Shown here: positions 43,901-52,131 of the stretch, piece after piece | How the letters are laid out: each line of letters starts with the position of its first letter | Position numbering within the stretch: the stretch's first letter is position 1 | Assembly (NCBI RefSeq): GCF_028595325.1 | Contig: NZ_JAQQXR010000005.1 | Location: forward strand, 248,001-312,000 | DNA length: 64,000 nt | Direction of reading: 5' to 3' | DNA from: Janthinobacterium fluminis | GTDB taxonomy: Bacteria > Pseudomonadota > Gammaproteobacteria > Burkholderiales > Burkholderiaceae_D | Position numbers and translations under genes: made by a program | Notes under the pieces: model-generated | The model's input: only the letters and a program-made list of their open reading frames with translations | Told to the model about the DNA's origin: nothing | Database searches by the model: none

Positions 43901-44062
43901 GGCGCCCGGATAGTTGACCTCGATCCAGGCGTAGGGCAGTTGCACGTTGGGCATGCTTTCGACGCCCAGGCCCCGGTAGGAGAAAATGCCGAGCACGACC
44001 AGGGCGGTCATGACCATCGTCGCGAAGACGGGGTGGCGGATGCTGGTGTTGGTGATCCACAT
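40943..44062 (-). CDS. RND efflux pump permease (AcrB/HAE1 family)
   Basis: 1039 aa, 12 membrane helices with two large periplasmic loops. Opens IRHPVFATMVMTALVVLGIF; proton-relay helix region GLLIDDAIVVRENIVRHLG, then FVPVAFMKGMIGRFF and the C-terminal GLVTKNAILLVDFTNHAQRD. Exports drugs, dyes or other toxic compounds by proton antiport. It starts 3 nt after the adaptor gene. No outer-membrane factor gene follows, so a TolC/OprM-type protein must be supplied from elsewhere. Substrate unknown. Confidence 0.93.
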   Translation of the reverse strand: MWITNTSIRHPVFATMVMTALVVLGIFSYRGLGVESMPNVQLPYAWIEVNYPGASPEAVENDITRPIENIINTVSGVKTLKANSWEGRAGLSVEFELSTPMDKAMQELRDKVALVRPQFPKEAKDPFIARAEGDNERPIVELVLTSERRSLRELSTLSEQVITKRFQGVAGVGQVKASGTSTRQVLISLRPTDMNAQGIGVDEVVRAIQSTNQNLPAGNISFADREQLVRVEGKIKDARGFGRIIVARRANGVVYLEQVADVVDGEREQTSISRINGHSGITLDITKVQDANVVEVGNGIARVLAELQKTLPADIRMRIVDDESKRVQSQLDNVKKTIVEGALLTMLIVFLFLHSWRSTIITGLTLPISVLASFIAMKAFGFTLNFLTLMALSLCIGLLIDDAIVVRENIVRHLGMGKNHHKAASDGTNEIGLAVMATTFAIVAVFVPVAFMKGMIGRFFLQFGITVAVAVLVSLFVSFTLDPMLSSVWRDPVKDRFKYVPWLGRLMEKIERGIDALHGGYGRVLELALRWRKATLASALALFAASLMLLPMVGGEMMPETDEGWVSLHFKTAVGSSLDYTDSKVRQVEEALRAFPEIDSVIANVGTYDGRNTARVDLKLSDVHKTHRRPQKELEKLIRERLLPIAGITLSIGGGDKPIFIAILGTDEGKLDQVAHRLMDKMRPIKGLTDLEYSQEGANPSTMLKINNELASDLGLSVAQIGNALRPFVAGDTVSHWLAGDGQNYDVNVQLPKAGRQKVADLGELSLASSKTGPDGTPLMVPLRQVVEFVPSSSPQVLKRQALQRRVAIYAGVQGRPIGDVDGDVKKVMDAIELPDGVRFDVGGQAKEMQETLSGAATALGIAVIFIYLVLASQFGSFLQPIAIMVSLPLSMIGVLAALLATGSTLNIFSVIGIIMLMGLVTKNAILLVDFTNHAQRDGRSQHDAILEAGQVRLRPILMTTLAMIFGMLPMAIGAGDGGQMQAPMGRAVIGGVITSTLLTLVVVPVAYTYLDNLGKRAARFFGGKDGHAPEEQQAADVA

Positions 44063-44065
44063 GGC

Positions 44066-45262
44066 TCAGTCCTTGCGCGCCAGCGCGGCCGGCGCGGCGC
44101 CGCCGACCTTGACGCGGTGGCCGGGTTTGACGCCGTCGAGGCGGGCGACGATGACGCTGGCGCCGCTGGCCAGGCCGGCGCTGACCTCGGCGTAACCCTC
44201 GTCCTCGTTGCGCAAGCCCAGCGTGACCGGCCGGGCCACCACCTTGCCGTGCTCTATCGTGTAGACCAGCGGCGCGCGGGCGTCGCCGCGCAGCGCCGCC
44301 AGCGGCACCAGCGGCGCCACGGCCGAGCGCTGCGTCGTCAGGCTGCCCTTGGCGAACATGCCGGCGCGCAGGGCGCCGTCGGCGTTGTCGACGGCCACAT
44401 AGACGAGCATGGCGCGCGAGCCGGCCTCGGCGCTGGGGTTGATGCGCGCCACCTTGCCGGCGAAGTCGCGGCCGGGGAAGCCGTCGACCTTGAAGCGCAC
44501 GTCCTGGCCCACCATGACGCGGGGGATTTCGGCGGCCGGCACCTGCGCCTCCAGCGTCATGCGCGACAGGTCGACGATGGTGTAGACGGGCATGTCGGGG
44601 GCCAGTTTTTCGCCGGCCTGGACGTGGCGCTTGCTGACCACGCCGGCCAGCGGCGCGCGCACGACGCTGTCGGCCAGCGCGATGCGCGCCAGCTCGACCT
44701 GGGCGGCGGCCGCCTTGACGCTGGCGCGCGCCAGCTCGACCGAGTTCTGCGTCGTGTCGTAGGCTGTCTGCGAAATGTATTTCTGTTTCAGCAGGGCCAG
44801 GTTGTTGGCCTCGTTCTTGCCGGCCATCGCCAGGCGGGCCTGGGCCTCGTCGAGGGCGGCCTGCTGCTGGGTCAGGCGCGCGCGCGGCTCGGCCGCGTCG
44901 AGGCGGGCCAGCACCTGGCCGGCGGCCACGGCCGTGCCCTCCTGCGGCGCCGCCTCCTGCACCTGGCCGGAAGCCTTGGCCTTGACGGTGGCTTGGCGCA
45001 GCGGCGCCAGCGCGCCCGACAGCGGCAGGGTCAGGCTCAGCGCGCGCGCGCCGATGGCGGCGACGTCGCCGCGCGCCAGCTCGTAGACGTCGACCTTGGG
45101 CGGTCCCTGGTGTTCCTCGGCGGCCGGCTTGGCGGCGGGGCGCAGCAGGGCCCAGCCGCCGCCGGCCAGGGCCAGCGCCGCCAGGCCGAGCACGGGGGCG
45201 CGCCAGCGTTTTCCGGACGCGGCCGGCTGGGCGGGGGAGGGGGGCGGGTTGTAGGCTGTCAT
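44066..45262 (-). CDS. RND efflux periplasmic adaptor (membrane fusion) subunit
   Basis: 398 aa. N-terminal anchor (WRAPVLGLAALALAGGGWAL), then barrel-sandwich/lipoyl half motifs (LSGALAPLRQATVKAKASGQ and VRAPLAGVVSKRHVQAGEKL) around a helical hairpin rich in Gln/Ala. Links the permease to an outer-membrane channel in the periplasm. The start at 45262 is supported by GGAAGAAG upstream. First gene of the two-gene pump operon. Confidence 0.92.
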   Translation of the reverse strand: MTAYNPPPSPAQPAASGKRWRAPVLGLAALALAGGGWALLRPAAKPAAEEHQGPPKVDVYELARGDVAAIGARALSLTLPLSGALAPLRQATVKAKASGQVQEAAPQEGTAVAAGQVLARLDAAEPRARLTQQQAALDEAQARLAMAGKNEANNLALLKQKYISQTAYDTTQNSVELARASVKAAAAQVELARIALADSVVRAPLAGVVSKRHVQAGEKLAPDMPVYTIVDLSRMTLEAQVPAAEIPRVMVGQDVRFKVDGFPGRDFAGKVARINPSAEAGSRAMLVYVAVDNADGALRAGMFAKGSLTTQRSAVAPLVPLAALRGDARAPLVYTIEHGKVVARPVTLGLRNEDEGYAEVSAGLASGASVIVARLDGVKPGHRVKVGGAAPAALARKD

Positions 45263-45590
45263 GGTGGACTTCTTCCGGCATGGGGTTGGCGCGGCGGCGG
45301 CGTTGCGCGATGTTCGCACTGTACGGATGGGCCGGCGCGCCGGCCAGCGGAATGCGACAAACTGCCGTTAGACGCGCTTGAAATGCATAAACGGCGTCGC
45401 GGTCCGGCACCGCCGGGCGGCGCCGGCGCCGTGTTCGTTGCAGGATGGCAGGAAATGAGGCGGGAAAGGGGCTGTTGCAGACATCGTTGACGGCGCTCAA
45501 GGGGTGGTTTGGCGGCCGGGCAAGAATGGCTGGACACGCTGCGCGGCCGGCTTTTCCGGCCGCGGCGGCCGCTAGGGGCGGGGGTGTCTG
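45263..45590. other. Divergent intergenic region; no gene seen
   Basis: 328 GC-rich bases between the RND operon and the GGDEF/EAL gene. It should hold both promoters, but no clear -35/-10 pair or palindrome stood out. No pump repressor gene (TetR/MarR) is encoded here. Confidence 0.4.
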
Positions 45591-48038
45591 GTGTCTGAAT
45601 TGATCTCTGGGCCGGCCGCGCCGCCCGCCGCCGCCGGGCCGGCGCAGGACGCGCTGGCCTTGCTGAGCGAATTGGTCACGGCGCTCGAACGCAGCCCGCT
45701 GCTGGCCGTGCGCAGCGTCGACCGCAGCGGCATCGTGCGCTTCTGGAGCGACGGCGGCGCCGCCCGGTACGCCGGCGCGGCCGCGCTGGCCGCGCCCGGC
45801 GCGCAGGAGGCCGAGTTCGCCGCCGCCGTCGAGCAGGTCTGGCGCAGCGGCCAGGCGCAGCCGGCGCGCGACTGGCAGGTGCGCGGCGCCGACGGGCGCG
45901 TGCGCTGGATCTACGCCAGCCTGTTTCCCGTGTTCCGCGCCGGCCATTTGCAGCAAGTGTTTTGCATGGAAATCGACGTCACGGCGCGCAAGCTGGCGGA
46001 GGACGCGCTGCGCGCGGCCGGCGGCAATTTCCGCCAGTTGTTCGAGAAGTCGTCCGACGCCATCGTGCTGCTGCGCGAGCAGCGCATCGTCGACGTCAAC
46101 CCGGCCGCCGTCGCCCTGTTCCGCTGCGGCGACGGGGCGCGCATGACGGGGCGGGCGCTGGACGATTTTTCGCCGCCGCGCCAGCCCGACGGGAGCGCCT
46201 CGGCGCCGCAGAACGCCCGCTTCGCCGAGCGCGCCCACGCGGCCGGCAACTGCCGCTACGACTGGTCCTACCTGGGCTGCGACGGCGCGCCGTTCTGGGC
46301 CGAGGTGCTGCTGACCTCGATCACCTTCGACCACGAGTACCTGTTCTACGCGGTGATCCGCGACATCTCGGCGCGCAAGGCGGCCGAGCGCTCGCTGCAT
46401 CTGGCGGCCCAGGTGTTCGAGAACGCCCGCGAAGCCATCCTCGTCATGGACGCCGGGCGGCGCGTGGTGGCCGTCAACCGCGCCTACGCCGACATCACCG
46501 GCTACGCCCCGTCCGACATGGTGGGGCGGCCGTTCAGCGTGCAGCGCGGCGGCGCCGACGCCCTGTCCGAGCAGGTCTGGGCCGCCCTGGCGGCGGCCGG
46601 CCACTGGCAGGGGGAAACCGAGGGCCAGCGCAAGAGCGGCGCGCTGTACCCGGCCTGGCTGTCGCTGACGGCGATCCGCGACAGCGAGGGCGCCGTCAGC
46701 AACTACATGGGCATCCTGTCCGACATCAGCGAGCGCAAGAAGGCCGAGGCGCACACGCGCCACCTGGCCGAGCACGATTTTCTGACGGACCTGCCGAACC
46801 GCGTGCTGCTGCTCGACCGCCTCAGCCTGGCGCTGGTGGCGGCGCGGCGCAAGCGCAGCATGCTGGCCATCCTGTTCCTCGACCTCGACCACTTCAAGAA
46901 CATCAACGACACGCTGGGCCACCCGGCCGGCGACCTGCTGCTCAAGGAGGTGGCGCGGCGCCTGATCAAGTGCGTGCGCGGCGTCGACACCGTCAGCCGC
47001 CAGGGCGGCGACGAATTCGTCATCATCCTGGCCGACATCGGCGGCATCGACCAGGCCGCGCACGTCGCCGCCAGCGTGCTGCAGGCCGTGACCCAGCCCT
47101 ACCAGATCGGCGGCCATGAGGTGTGCGTCTCGACGTCGATCGGCATCAGCGTCTTTCCCAGCGACGGCGCCGACATCGACACGCTGGTGAAGAACGCCGA
47201 CATCGCCATGTACCACGCCAAGGAGGGCGGGCGCAACAGCTTCCAGTTCTTCAACGCCGAGATGAACGCCCAGATCGTCGAGCGCGTCGGCTTCGAGAAC
47301 GGCCTGCGCCAGGCGCTCGGGCGCGGCGAATTCATCCTCGAATACCAGCCCGAGATCGACGTCGCCAGCGGCGCCATGGTCGGCGCCGAGGCGCTGATAC
47401 GCTGGCAGCATCCGCAACTGGGCCTGCTGCGGCCGGAGCGCTTCATCGGCGTGGCCGAGGAGTGCGGGCTGATGCTGCCGATCGGCGACTGGGTGCTGCG
47501 GCGCGCCTGCGCCCAGGCGCGCCTGTGGCACGACGCCGGCCACCCGCTGGTGGTGGCGGTGAACCTGTCGGCCGCCCAGTTCATGCAGAAAAGCCTGCCG
47601 GCCAGCGTCGCCGACGCGCTGCGCCAGAGCGGGCTGGCGGCGCCGCTGCTGGAGCTGGAAATCACCGAGGCGGTGCTGATGAGGGGCGGCGCCAACGTCG
47701 CCGACATGCTGGCGGCGCTGCGCCGGCTCGGCGTCAAGCTGACCATAGACGACTTCGGCACCGGCTATTCGCGCCTGGGCCAGCTGCGCAACTACCCGAT
47801 CGACAAGCTGAAGATCGACCAGTCCTTCCTCGGCGCGATGCGCGCCGACCCGGGCGAGGCGGCCGTCGTCACGACCATCATCGCCATGGCCAAGGGCTTG
47901 CAGCTGCTGGTGATCGCGGAAGGGGTGGAGACGGCCGAGCAACTGGCCTTCCTGCGCGCCCAGGGCTGCGACCAGTACCAGGGCTTCTACGCCAGCGCGG
48001 CGGTGCTGGCGACCGAGCTGGGCAAGCTGCTGCCCTAG
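45591..48038 (+). CDS. PAS-GGDEF-EAL c-di-GMP signalling protein
   Basis: 815 aa, cytosolic. Three PAS/PAC-like segments fill about residues 30-390 (RIVDVNPAAVALFRCGD and VVAVNRAYADITGYAPSDMV are clear). The GGDEF domain has RQGGDEFVIIL at about residue 470, with an inhibitory RxxD (RGVD) exactly five residues before it. The EAL domain starts with GAEALIRWQHP at about residue 600 and has DDFGTGYSRL. Both active sites look intact, so it may make and degrade c-di-GMP. GTG start behind a G-rich ribosome site. It probably reads redox or ligand signals through PAS. Confidence 0.92.
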   Translation: MSELISGPAAPPAAAGPAQDALALLSELVTALERSPLLAVRSVDRSGIVRFWSDGGAARYAGAAALAAPGAQEAEFAAAVEQVWRSGQAQPARDWQVRGADGRVRWIYASLFPVFRAGHLQQVFCMEIDVTARKLAEDALRAAGGNFRQLFEKSSDAIVLLREQRIVDVNPAAVALFRCGDGARMTGRALDDFSPPRQPDGSASAPQNARFAERAHAAGNCRYDWSYLGCDGAPFWAEVLLTSITFDHEYLFYAVIRDISARKAAERSLHLAAQVFENAREAILVMDAGRRVVAVNRAYADITGYAPSDMVGRPFSVQRGGADALSEQVWAALAAAGHWQGETEGQRKSGALYPAWLSLTAIRDSEGAVSNYMGILSDISERKKAEAHTRHLAEHDFLTDLPNRVLLLDRLSLALVAARRKRSMLAILFLDLDHFKNINDTLGHPAGDLLLKEVARRLIKCVRGVDTVSRQGGDEFVIILADIGGIDQAAHVAASVLQAVTQPYQIGGHEVCVSTSIGISVFPSDGADIDTLVKNADIAMYHAKEGGRNSFQFFNAEMNAQIVERVGFENGLRQALGRGEFILEYQPEIDVASGAMVGAEALIRWQHPQLGLLRPERFIGVAEECGLMLPIGDWVLRRACAQARLWHDAGHPLVVAVNLSAAQFMQKSLPASVADALRQSGLAAPLLELEITEAVLMRGGANVADMLAALRRLGVKLTIDDFGTGYSRLGQLRNYPIDKLKIDQSFLGAMRADPGEAAVVTTIIAMAKGLQLLVIAEGVETAEQLAFLRAQGCDQYQGFYASAAVLATELGKLLP

Positions 48039-48042
48039 TGCC

Positions 48043-49026
48043 CTATGCCGTGGCGGCGTCGCGCGCGCCGTACAGGCGGATGCGCGCCAGCACCTGGCCG
48101 TGGTCGGAGGCTTGCGGCAGCGCCTGCAGCAGGTGGTCGTTCAGATAGGTGACGTCGAGCACCTCGCCGATGGCGTAGCGCGAGGCCGGGTTGAACTCCT
48201 CCGACACGAGGATGTGGTCGATCGTCATGTAGTGGCCGTCGTGGATGTTGGTGTAGCCGACGTGGCGCAGGTAGTCCTGGCGCGACTGGATCTGGTTGCT
48301 GTCGAACATGCGCCCGGCCGGCTCGCGGCAGGGCGCGCAGCCATTGCCGGCGCCCAGCACGATGCTGGTCGTGACGGCGTCGGCGACGTCGTTGAAGTCG
48401 CCCAGCACGACGCGCGGGCGGCCGCCGTCGCGCGCCAGGCCGGCCAGCAGCACGCGCAGCGCGACGGCCTCGGTGCCGCGGCGTATCAGCGAGCGCAGAT
48501 TTGCCATGCCGACGGCCAGCGGGTCGTCGCCGCAATCGCCGTTGCGGTAGTCGGGCCGGCGCGATTTCAAATGGACCACGACGACGTCGAGGGCGCGGCC
48601 GTCGGCCAGGGCGATTTGCGCGTGCAGCGGCGGCCGGGCGAAGCGGTCGGCGTCGCGGCTGCCGGCCGGCATCGTCACGCCGGCGGGGAAGGCGGCGTGG
48701 AAGGCGGCCGGCGCCGCCAGCGGCAGGCGCGACACCAGGGCCACGCCCGGCGTCAGGCGCTCGGCCGCCGGCTCGGCCGGGGCGCAGGCGTGGGCGGCGT
48801 CGCGGTAGCGGCGGCTGCGGGCGAGCACGTCGCGCAGCGTCGCCGGGGCGAAGATTTCCTGCAGGCCGACGACGTCGGCGTCGAGCTGGTCGAGCTGGCG
48901 CGCCGTCCAGTCGACCTTGGCCGCGTACTGCTCCGCCGTGAGCGGCTCCAGGTTGTCGTACAATTTCGCGCCGGGCGGCGCCAGGTTGCAGACATTGAAG
49001 GTGGCAAAGCGGATTTCTTGCTGCAT
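48043..49026 (-). CDS. Endonuclease/exonuclease/phosphatase (EEP) family protein
   Basis: 327-aa protein with EEP fold signatures: RFATFNVCNL near the start, DADVVGLQEIFAP (metal-binding Glu), VVVVHLKSRRPDY, VVLGDFNDVADAV and IDHILVSEEF (Asp-His pair). Family members hydrolyse nucleic acids or phospholipids; this one has no signal peptide. TGGGAG precedes the ATG. Convergent with the GGDEF-EAL gene (5-base gap) and divergent from ybaK. Confidence 0.82.
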   Translation of the reverse strand: MQQEIRFATFNVCNLAPPGAKLYDNLEPLTAEQYAAKVDWTARQLDQLDADVVGLQEIFAPATLRDVLARSRRYRDAAHACAPAEPAAERLTPGVALVSRLPLAAPAAFHAAFPAGVTMPAGSRDADRFARPPLHAQIALADGRALDVVVVHLKSRRPDYRNGDCGDDPLAVGMANLRSLIRRGTEAVALRVLLAGLARDGGRPRVVLGDFNDVADAVTTSIVLGAGNGCAPCREPAGRMFDSNQIQSRQDYLRHVGYTNIHDGHYMTIDHILVSEEFNPASRYAIGEVLDVTYLNDHLLQALPQASDHGQVLARIRLYGARDAATA

Positions 49027-49063
49027 AATTCGATACTCCCATTGAACGATTAGCGTATCACGC

Positions 49064-49555
49064 ATGGCCAAAAAAGAGCATATCTCCGAGACGCAGGCGA
49101 CGCAGATGCTGCGCAAACACGGCGTCGTCTTTTCCGAGCACCCCTACGCCTACGAGGAGCACGGCGGCACCGCCGTGTCGGCGCGCGAGCTGGGCGTGCC
49201 CGAATACGCGGTCGTCAAGACCCTCGTCATGCAGGACGAGGCGGCCAAGCCGCTGATCGTCCTGATGCACGGCAATTGCAAGGTGTCGACGAAGAACCTG
49301 GCGCGCGCCATCGGCTGCAAGTCGATCGAACCGTGCAAGCCGGAGGTGGCGCAGCGCCATTCCGGCTACCAGGTCGGCGGCACCTCGCCGTTCGGCACGA
49401 AGAAGGCGCTGCCCGTGTACGTCGAGGATAGCATTTTGCGGCTGGAAAAGATTTATATCAATGGCGGGCGGCGCGGCTACCTGGTCGGGCTGGCGCCGCA
49501 GGTGCTGGGCGATCTGCTGGGGGCGCGGCCCGTGCAGTGCGCGCTGGCCGACTGA
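49064..49555 (+). CDS. ybaK: Cys-tRNA(Pro)/Cys-tRNA deacylase YbaK
   Basis: 163 aa. Trans-editing enzyme that removes Cys wrongly attached to tRNA-Pro. The YbaK/EbsC fold is clear: HGTAVSARELGV-like block HGGTAVSARELGVPEYAVVK, the conserved Lys and ARAIGCKSIEPCKPE, then HSGYQVGGTSPFGTKKALPV. No ribosome site is obvious and the leader is short, so it may be translated from a near-leaderless mRNA. 37 bases separate it from the divergent EEP gene. Confidence 0.92.
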   Translation: MAKKEHISETQATQMLRKHGVVFSEHPYAYEEHGGTAVSARELGVPEYAVVKTLVMQDEAAKPLIVLMHGNCKVSTKNLARAIGCKSIEPCKPEVAQRHSGYQVGGTSPFGTKKALPVYVEDSILRLEKIYINGGRRGYLVGLAPQVLGDLLGARPVQCALAD

Positions 49556-49638
49556 AAAGTCGCGCCGGCGCCGACGCCATGGTGTATATTCAGCAGCCCC
49601 GGCCGATAGGGCCGGATTAAAAAAACAAGAGGGATCAG

Positions 49639-50268
49639 ATGAATACAGTATTGATGACGCTGGCCGCGTATTTGCTCGGCTCGGTTTCCTTTGCCGTCGT
49701 GACGAGCAAATTGTTCGGCCTGGCCGACCCGCGCACCTATGGCTCGAAAAACCCCGGCGCGACCAATGTCCTGCGCAGCGGCAACAAGGCGGCCGCCGTG
49801 CTGACCCTGCTGGGCGACGGCGCCAAGGGCTGGTTGGCCGTGTTCCTGGCGATCCACTTCCAGCAGCAGTTGCAGGTGGGCGACCTGGCCATCGCGCTGG
49901 TGACCATCGCCGTCTTCCTCGGCCACCTGTGGCCGCTGTACTCGCGCTTCGTCGGCGGCAAGGGCGTGGCGACGGAGCTCGGCGTGCTGCTCGGCATCAA
50001 TCCCTGGCTGGGCCTGGCTACGCTGGTCACCTGGCTGGTAATCGCCTACGCCTTCCGCTACTCGTCGCTGGCGGCGCTGGTGGCGGCGCTGTTCGCGCCG
50101 TTCTACTACGGCCTGCTGTTCGGCGCCGACGAGATATTGTTCGCCATCACCGCGATGAGCGCGTTGCTGGCCTATCGCCATAGCGCGAACATCGGCAAGC
50201 TATTGGCCGGCAAGGAAAGCCGCATCGGCGCCAAGAAGGACGAGGCCGGCAAGGCGGCGAAAAAATAG
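49639..50268 (+). CDS. plsY: Glycerol-3-phosphate acyltransferase PlsY
   Basis: 209 aa, inner membrane with 5-7 hydrophobic segments. PlsY motifs: [48 protein letters not shown] and the last helix loop [17 protein letters not shown]. Uses acyl-phosphate to make lysophosphatidate, the first step of phospholipid synthesis. AGAGGGATC precedes the ATG. Standard length. Confidence 0.94.
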   Translation: MNTVLMTLAAYLLGSVSFAVVTSKLFGLADPRTYGSKNPGATNVLRSGNKAAAVLTLLGDGAKGWLAVFLAIHFQQQLQVGDLAIALVTIAVFLGHLWPLYSRFVGGKGVATELGVLLGINPWLGLATLVTWLVIAYAFRYSSLAALVAALFAPFYYGLLFGADEILFAITAMSALLAYRHSANIGKLLAGKESRIGAKKDEAGKAAKK

Positions 50269-50295
50269 TCCGCGCGCGTATGCCGTTCAGGGCGA

Positions 50296-51047
50296 TCAGT
50301 GGCAATCCGGCAGATTGTCGTCGCCGGTAATGAGTGCCGAAAATTTTGCAGCGTAAGAATAGCCATCCGAGCCAATGCCGGGAGGTCGCCCGAAATCCTC
50401 GACATTATCGATTCCATAGCATGATGTTAGTCGTTTTGTGCTTGGCCACCAAAATAACGATGCATCTTTATTGTTGAACTTGGCAATTATCGATTGCGAT
50501 TTTTCAACGACGGTCTTAAAGTCGCTGTAATATGCTGCCGCTATTTTTAGATCCGTAGAGAATTGACGTTCAAGCCTGGCTTGTTTGGCAAGAGCCAGGC
50601 GTAAATCTTCCACTTCCGTTTCAATTCCGGAAGATGGTAAGCCTGCATCGAGCAGCATTTCCCGCATTCTTTTGTCGTCGGCAAGAGAGGTCGTGTAAGC
50701 TGTGCCATGAAGCGCGAGAATCGCCCCGGCTGGTATGATTTTTCTTCTTGCCGCGGGAAATAGGTAATTGGCACAGCTGGAAGCACAAATCTCATCCACC
50801 TGGATGTCTAGATTTTTCTCTCTTATAAACCTTCCGAGTAACATGCCCGCTTCCGTATTGCCACCGCCGCTTTTTACTCGGATCAAAGTGGTTGCTGGAG
50901 AGTAGATTTTTCTATTTTTTGCAAATCCCCGTCGCTGATCGCGCCGGCCATATGTATGGTGGATGGGCTTTCTCTTGTAAACTCAGCGGCCTTGGAGCTT
51001 GTGTTTAAAAAAGTAAATAAAATTAAACATGATGCAGTAATGCGCAT
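50296..51047 (-). pseudogene. Exported ClpP/crotonase-fold protein, broken by a frameshift
   Basis: Two frames join to one protein. The 5' part (51047 down to about 50890) encodes a signal peptide MRITASCLILFTFLNTSSKA and IHMAGAISDGDLQKIEK, ending at TGA. The rest, in the -1 frame from about 50886, gives IRVKSGGGNTEAGMLLGRFI, VDEICASSCANYLFPAARRK and IIPAGAILALHG, the pattern of ClpP-fold periplasmic proteins with Ser in SSCANYLF. Adding one T in the TTT run near 50889 would give QQPLLIRVKSGGG and restore about 250 aa. Composition is AT-rich, unlike the neighbours. Real decay, programmed shift or a base-call error are all possible. Function unknown. Confidence 0.7.
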
Positions 51048-51441
51048 TTCAATTCCTTTAGGGTGTGGATAAATAATACTTAACACCAAATCCACGGTCA
51101 ATAAGTTATTCAGTTTATTAGTTTAATTTTTTGCTCTCTTTGTTCTCGTGGCTGTTCAGCCACTATGCGGCGAGCCGAGTGTGGATCACCATCGACGGCG
51201 CGCGTCGGTAAAGTGTGCGGGAGGCGGAGGCATCAATCGGCACTGAACGCGAGCTGTTTTTGCCGGGCAGCCAGACCTACTTTGTTGGCGTTCAGCAGCA
51301 AGGTCATCATCGATTGCCGCCATGTCTGCCCGCTGATTTCCTCGATGTACAGCACCACCCTATTGATTTTCATCAAAGCGGGCCTATCTGGGTGTCTGCG
51401 TGGCCGCACCGTGCGGCCGCCTTTCCAAGCAAGGTCAGCCG
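51048..51441. other. Intergenic stretch of mixed composition; nothing recognised
   Basis: AT-rich up to about 51150 (promoter side of the broken gene), then GC-balanced. A minus-strand open frame at 51233-51490 gives a short peptide without recognised family; it may be a remnant. No RNA gene seen. Confidence 0.4.
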
Positions 51442-52089
51442 ATGAGTACCGCGATGAAAATCGATTTCGTTTCCGACGTGTCATGTCCATGGTGCGTCAT
51501 CGGCCTGAGGTCGCTGGAGCAGGCGCTGCAACACCTTGACGGCGAGGTCAGCGCCGCCATCCATTTCCAACCGTTCGAGCTGAATCCGGGCATGCCCGCC
51601 GAGGGCCAGGACGTCGGCGAGCACTTGGCCGAAAAGTATGGATCGACGCCCGAACAGATGGCGCAGTCGCGCGAGGCGATCCGCGCCCGCGGCGCCGAGC
51701 TGGGCTTCGCATTCGAGATGGACCAGCGCAAGCGCATCTACAACACCTTCGACGCCCACCGCCTGCTGCACTGGGCCGGGCTGGAAGGGCGCCAGCGTGA
51801 ACTCAAGCACGCGCTGTTCGAAGCTTATTTCAGCCACGGCGACAACCCCGGCGCGCACGCCGTGCTGCTGCGGCTGGCGCAACAGGTCGGCCTGGACGGC
51901 GCCACCGCCGCCCAGGTGCTGGCCACGGACGCCTATGCCGACGAGGTGCGCGCGCACCAGCGCTATTACCGGGAGCAGGGCATCAACTCGGTGCCGGCGA
52001 TTATCATCAACGATCGCCACCTGATCTCGGGCGGGCAAAGCGTCGACGTGTTCGAGCAGGCGCTGCGCCAGATCGCCGCCGGCGCCTGA
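51442..52089 (+). CDS. DsbA-family oxidoreductase (FrnE-like)
   Basis: 215-aa cytosolic thioredoxin-fold protein. IDFVSDVSCPWCVIGLRSLE carries the CPWC active site. Family blocks FQPFELNPGMPAEGQDVGEH, NTFDAHRLLHWAGLEG and GINSVPAIIINDRHLISGGQ with the cis-Pro are present. Relatives of FrnE and 2-hydroxychromene isomerase-like proteins; a disulfide oxidoreductase role in stress is likely. The start at 51442 is chosen from the domain start; AAGGT lies upstream. Confidence 0.88.
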   Translation: MSTAMKIDFVSDVSCPWCVIGLRSLEQALQHLDGEVSAAIHFQPFELNPGMPAEGQDVGEHLAEKYGSTPEQMAQSREAIRARGAELGFAFEMDQRKRIYNTFDAHRLLHWAGLEGRQRELKHALFEAYFSHGDNPGAHAVLLRLAQQVGLDGATAAQVLATDAYADEVRAHQRYYREQGINSVPAIIINDRHLISGGQSVDVFEQALRQIAAGA

Positions 52090-52131
52090 GCGGCGGCCCC
52101 GCCGCGGGCCGCTTTCTTGTAATATTTGCCG

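Noticed and set aside
40964..45490. 1508-codon open frame on plus, antisense to the RND pump genes
   Set aside because: It mirrors the RND permease and adaptor, which are clear on minus. Composition (Gln/His/Arg/Val-rich) is typical of antisense frames in high-GC DNA.
43656..47942. 1428-codon open frame on minus across the RND adaptor and GGDEF-EAL genes
   Set aside because: It covers parts of two real genes in wrong frames and strands and has no family features.
51233..51490. 85-codon minus-strand frame before the DsbA-like gene
   Set aside because: No recognised family and overlaps the start of the DsbA-like gene; could be a remnant but cannot be supported.
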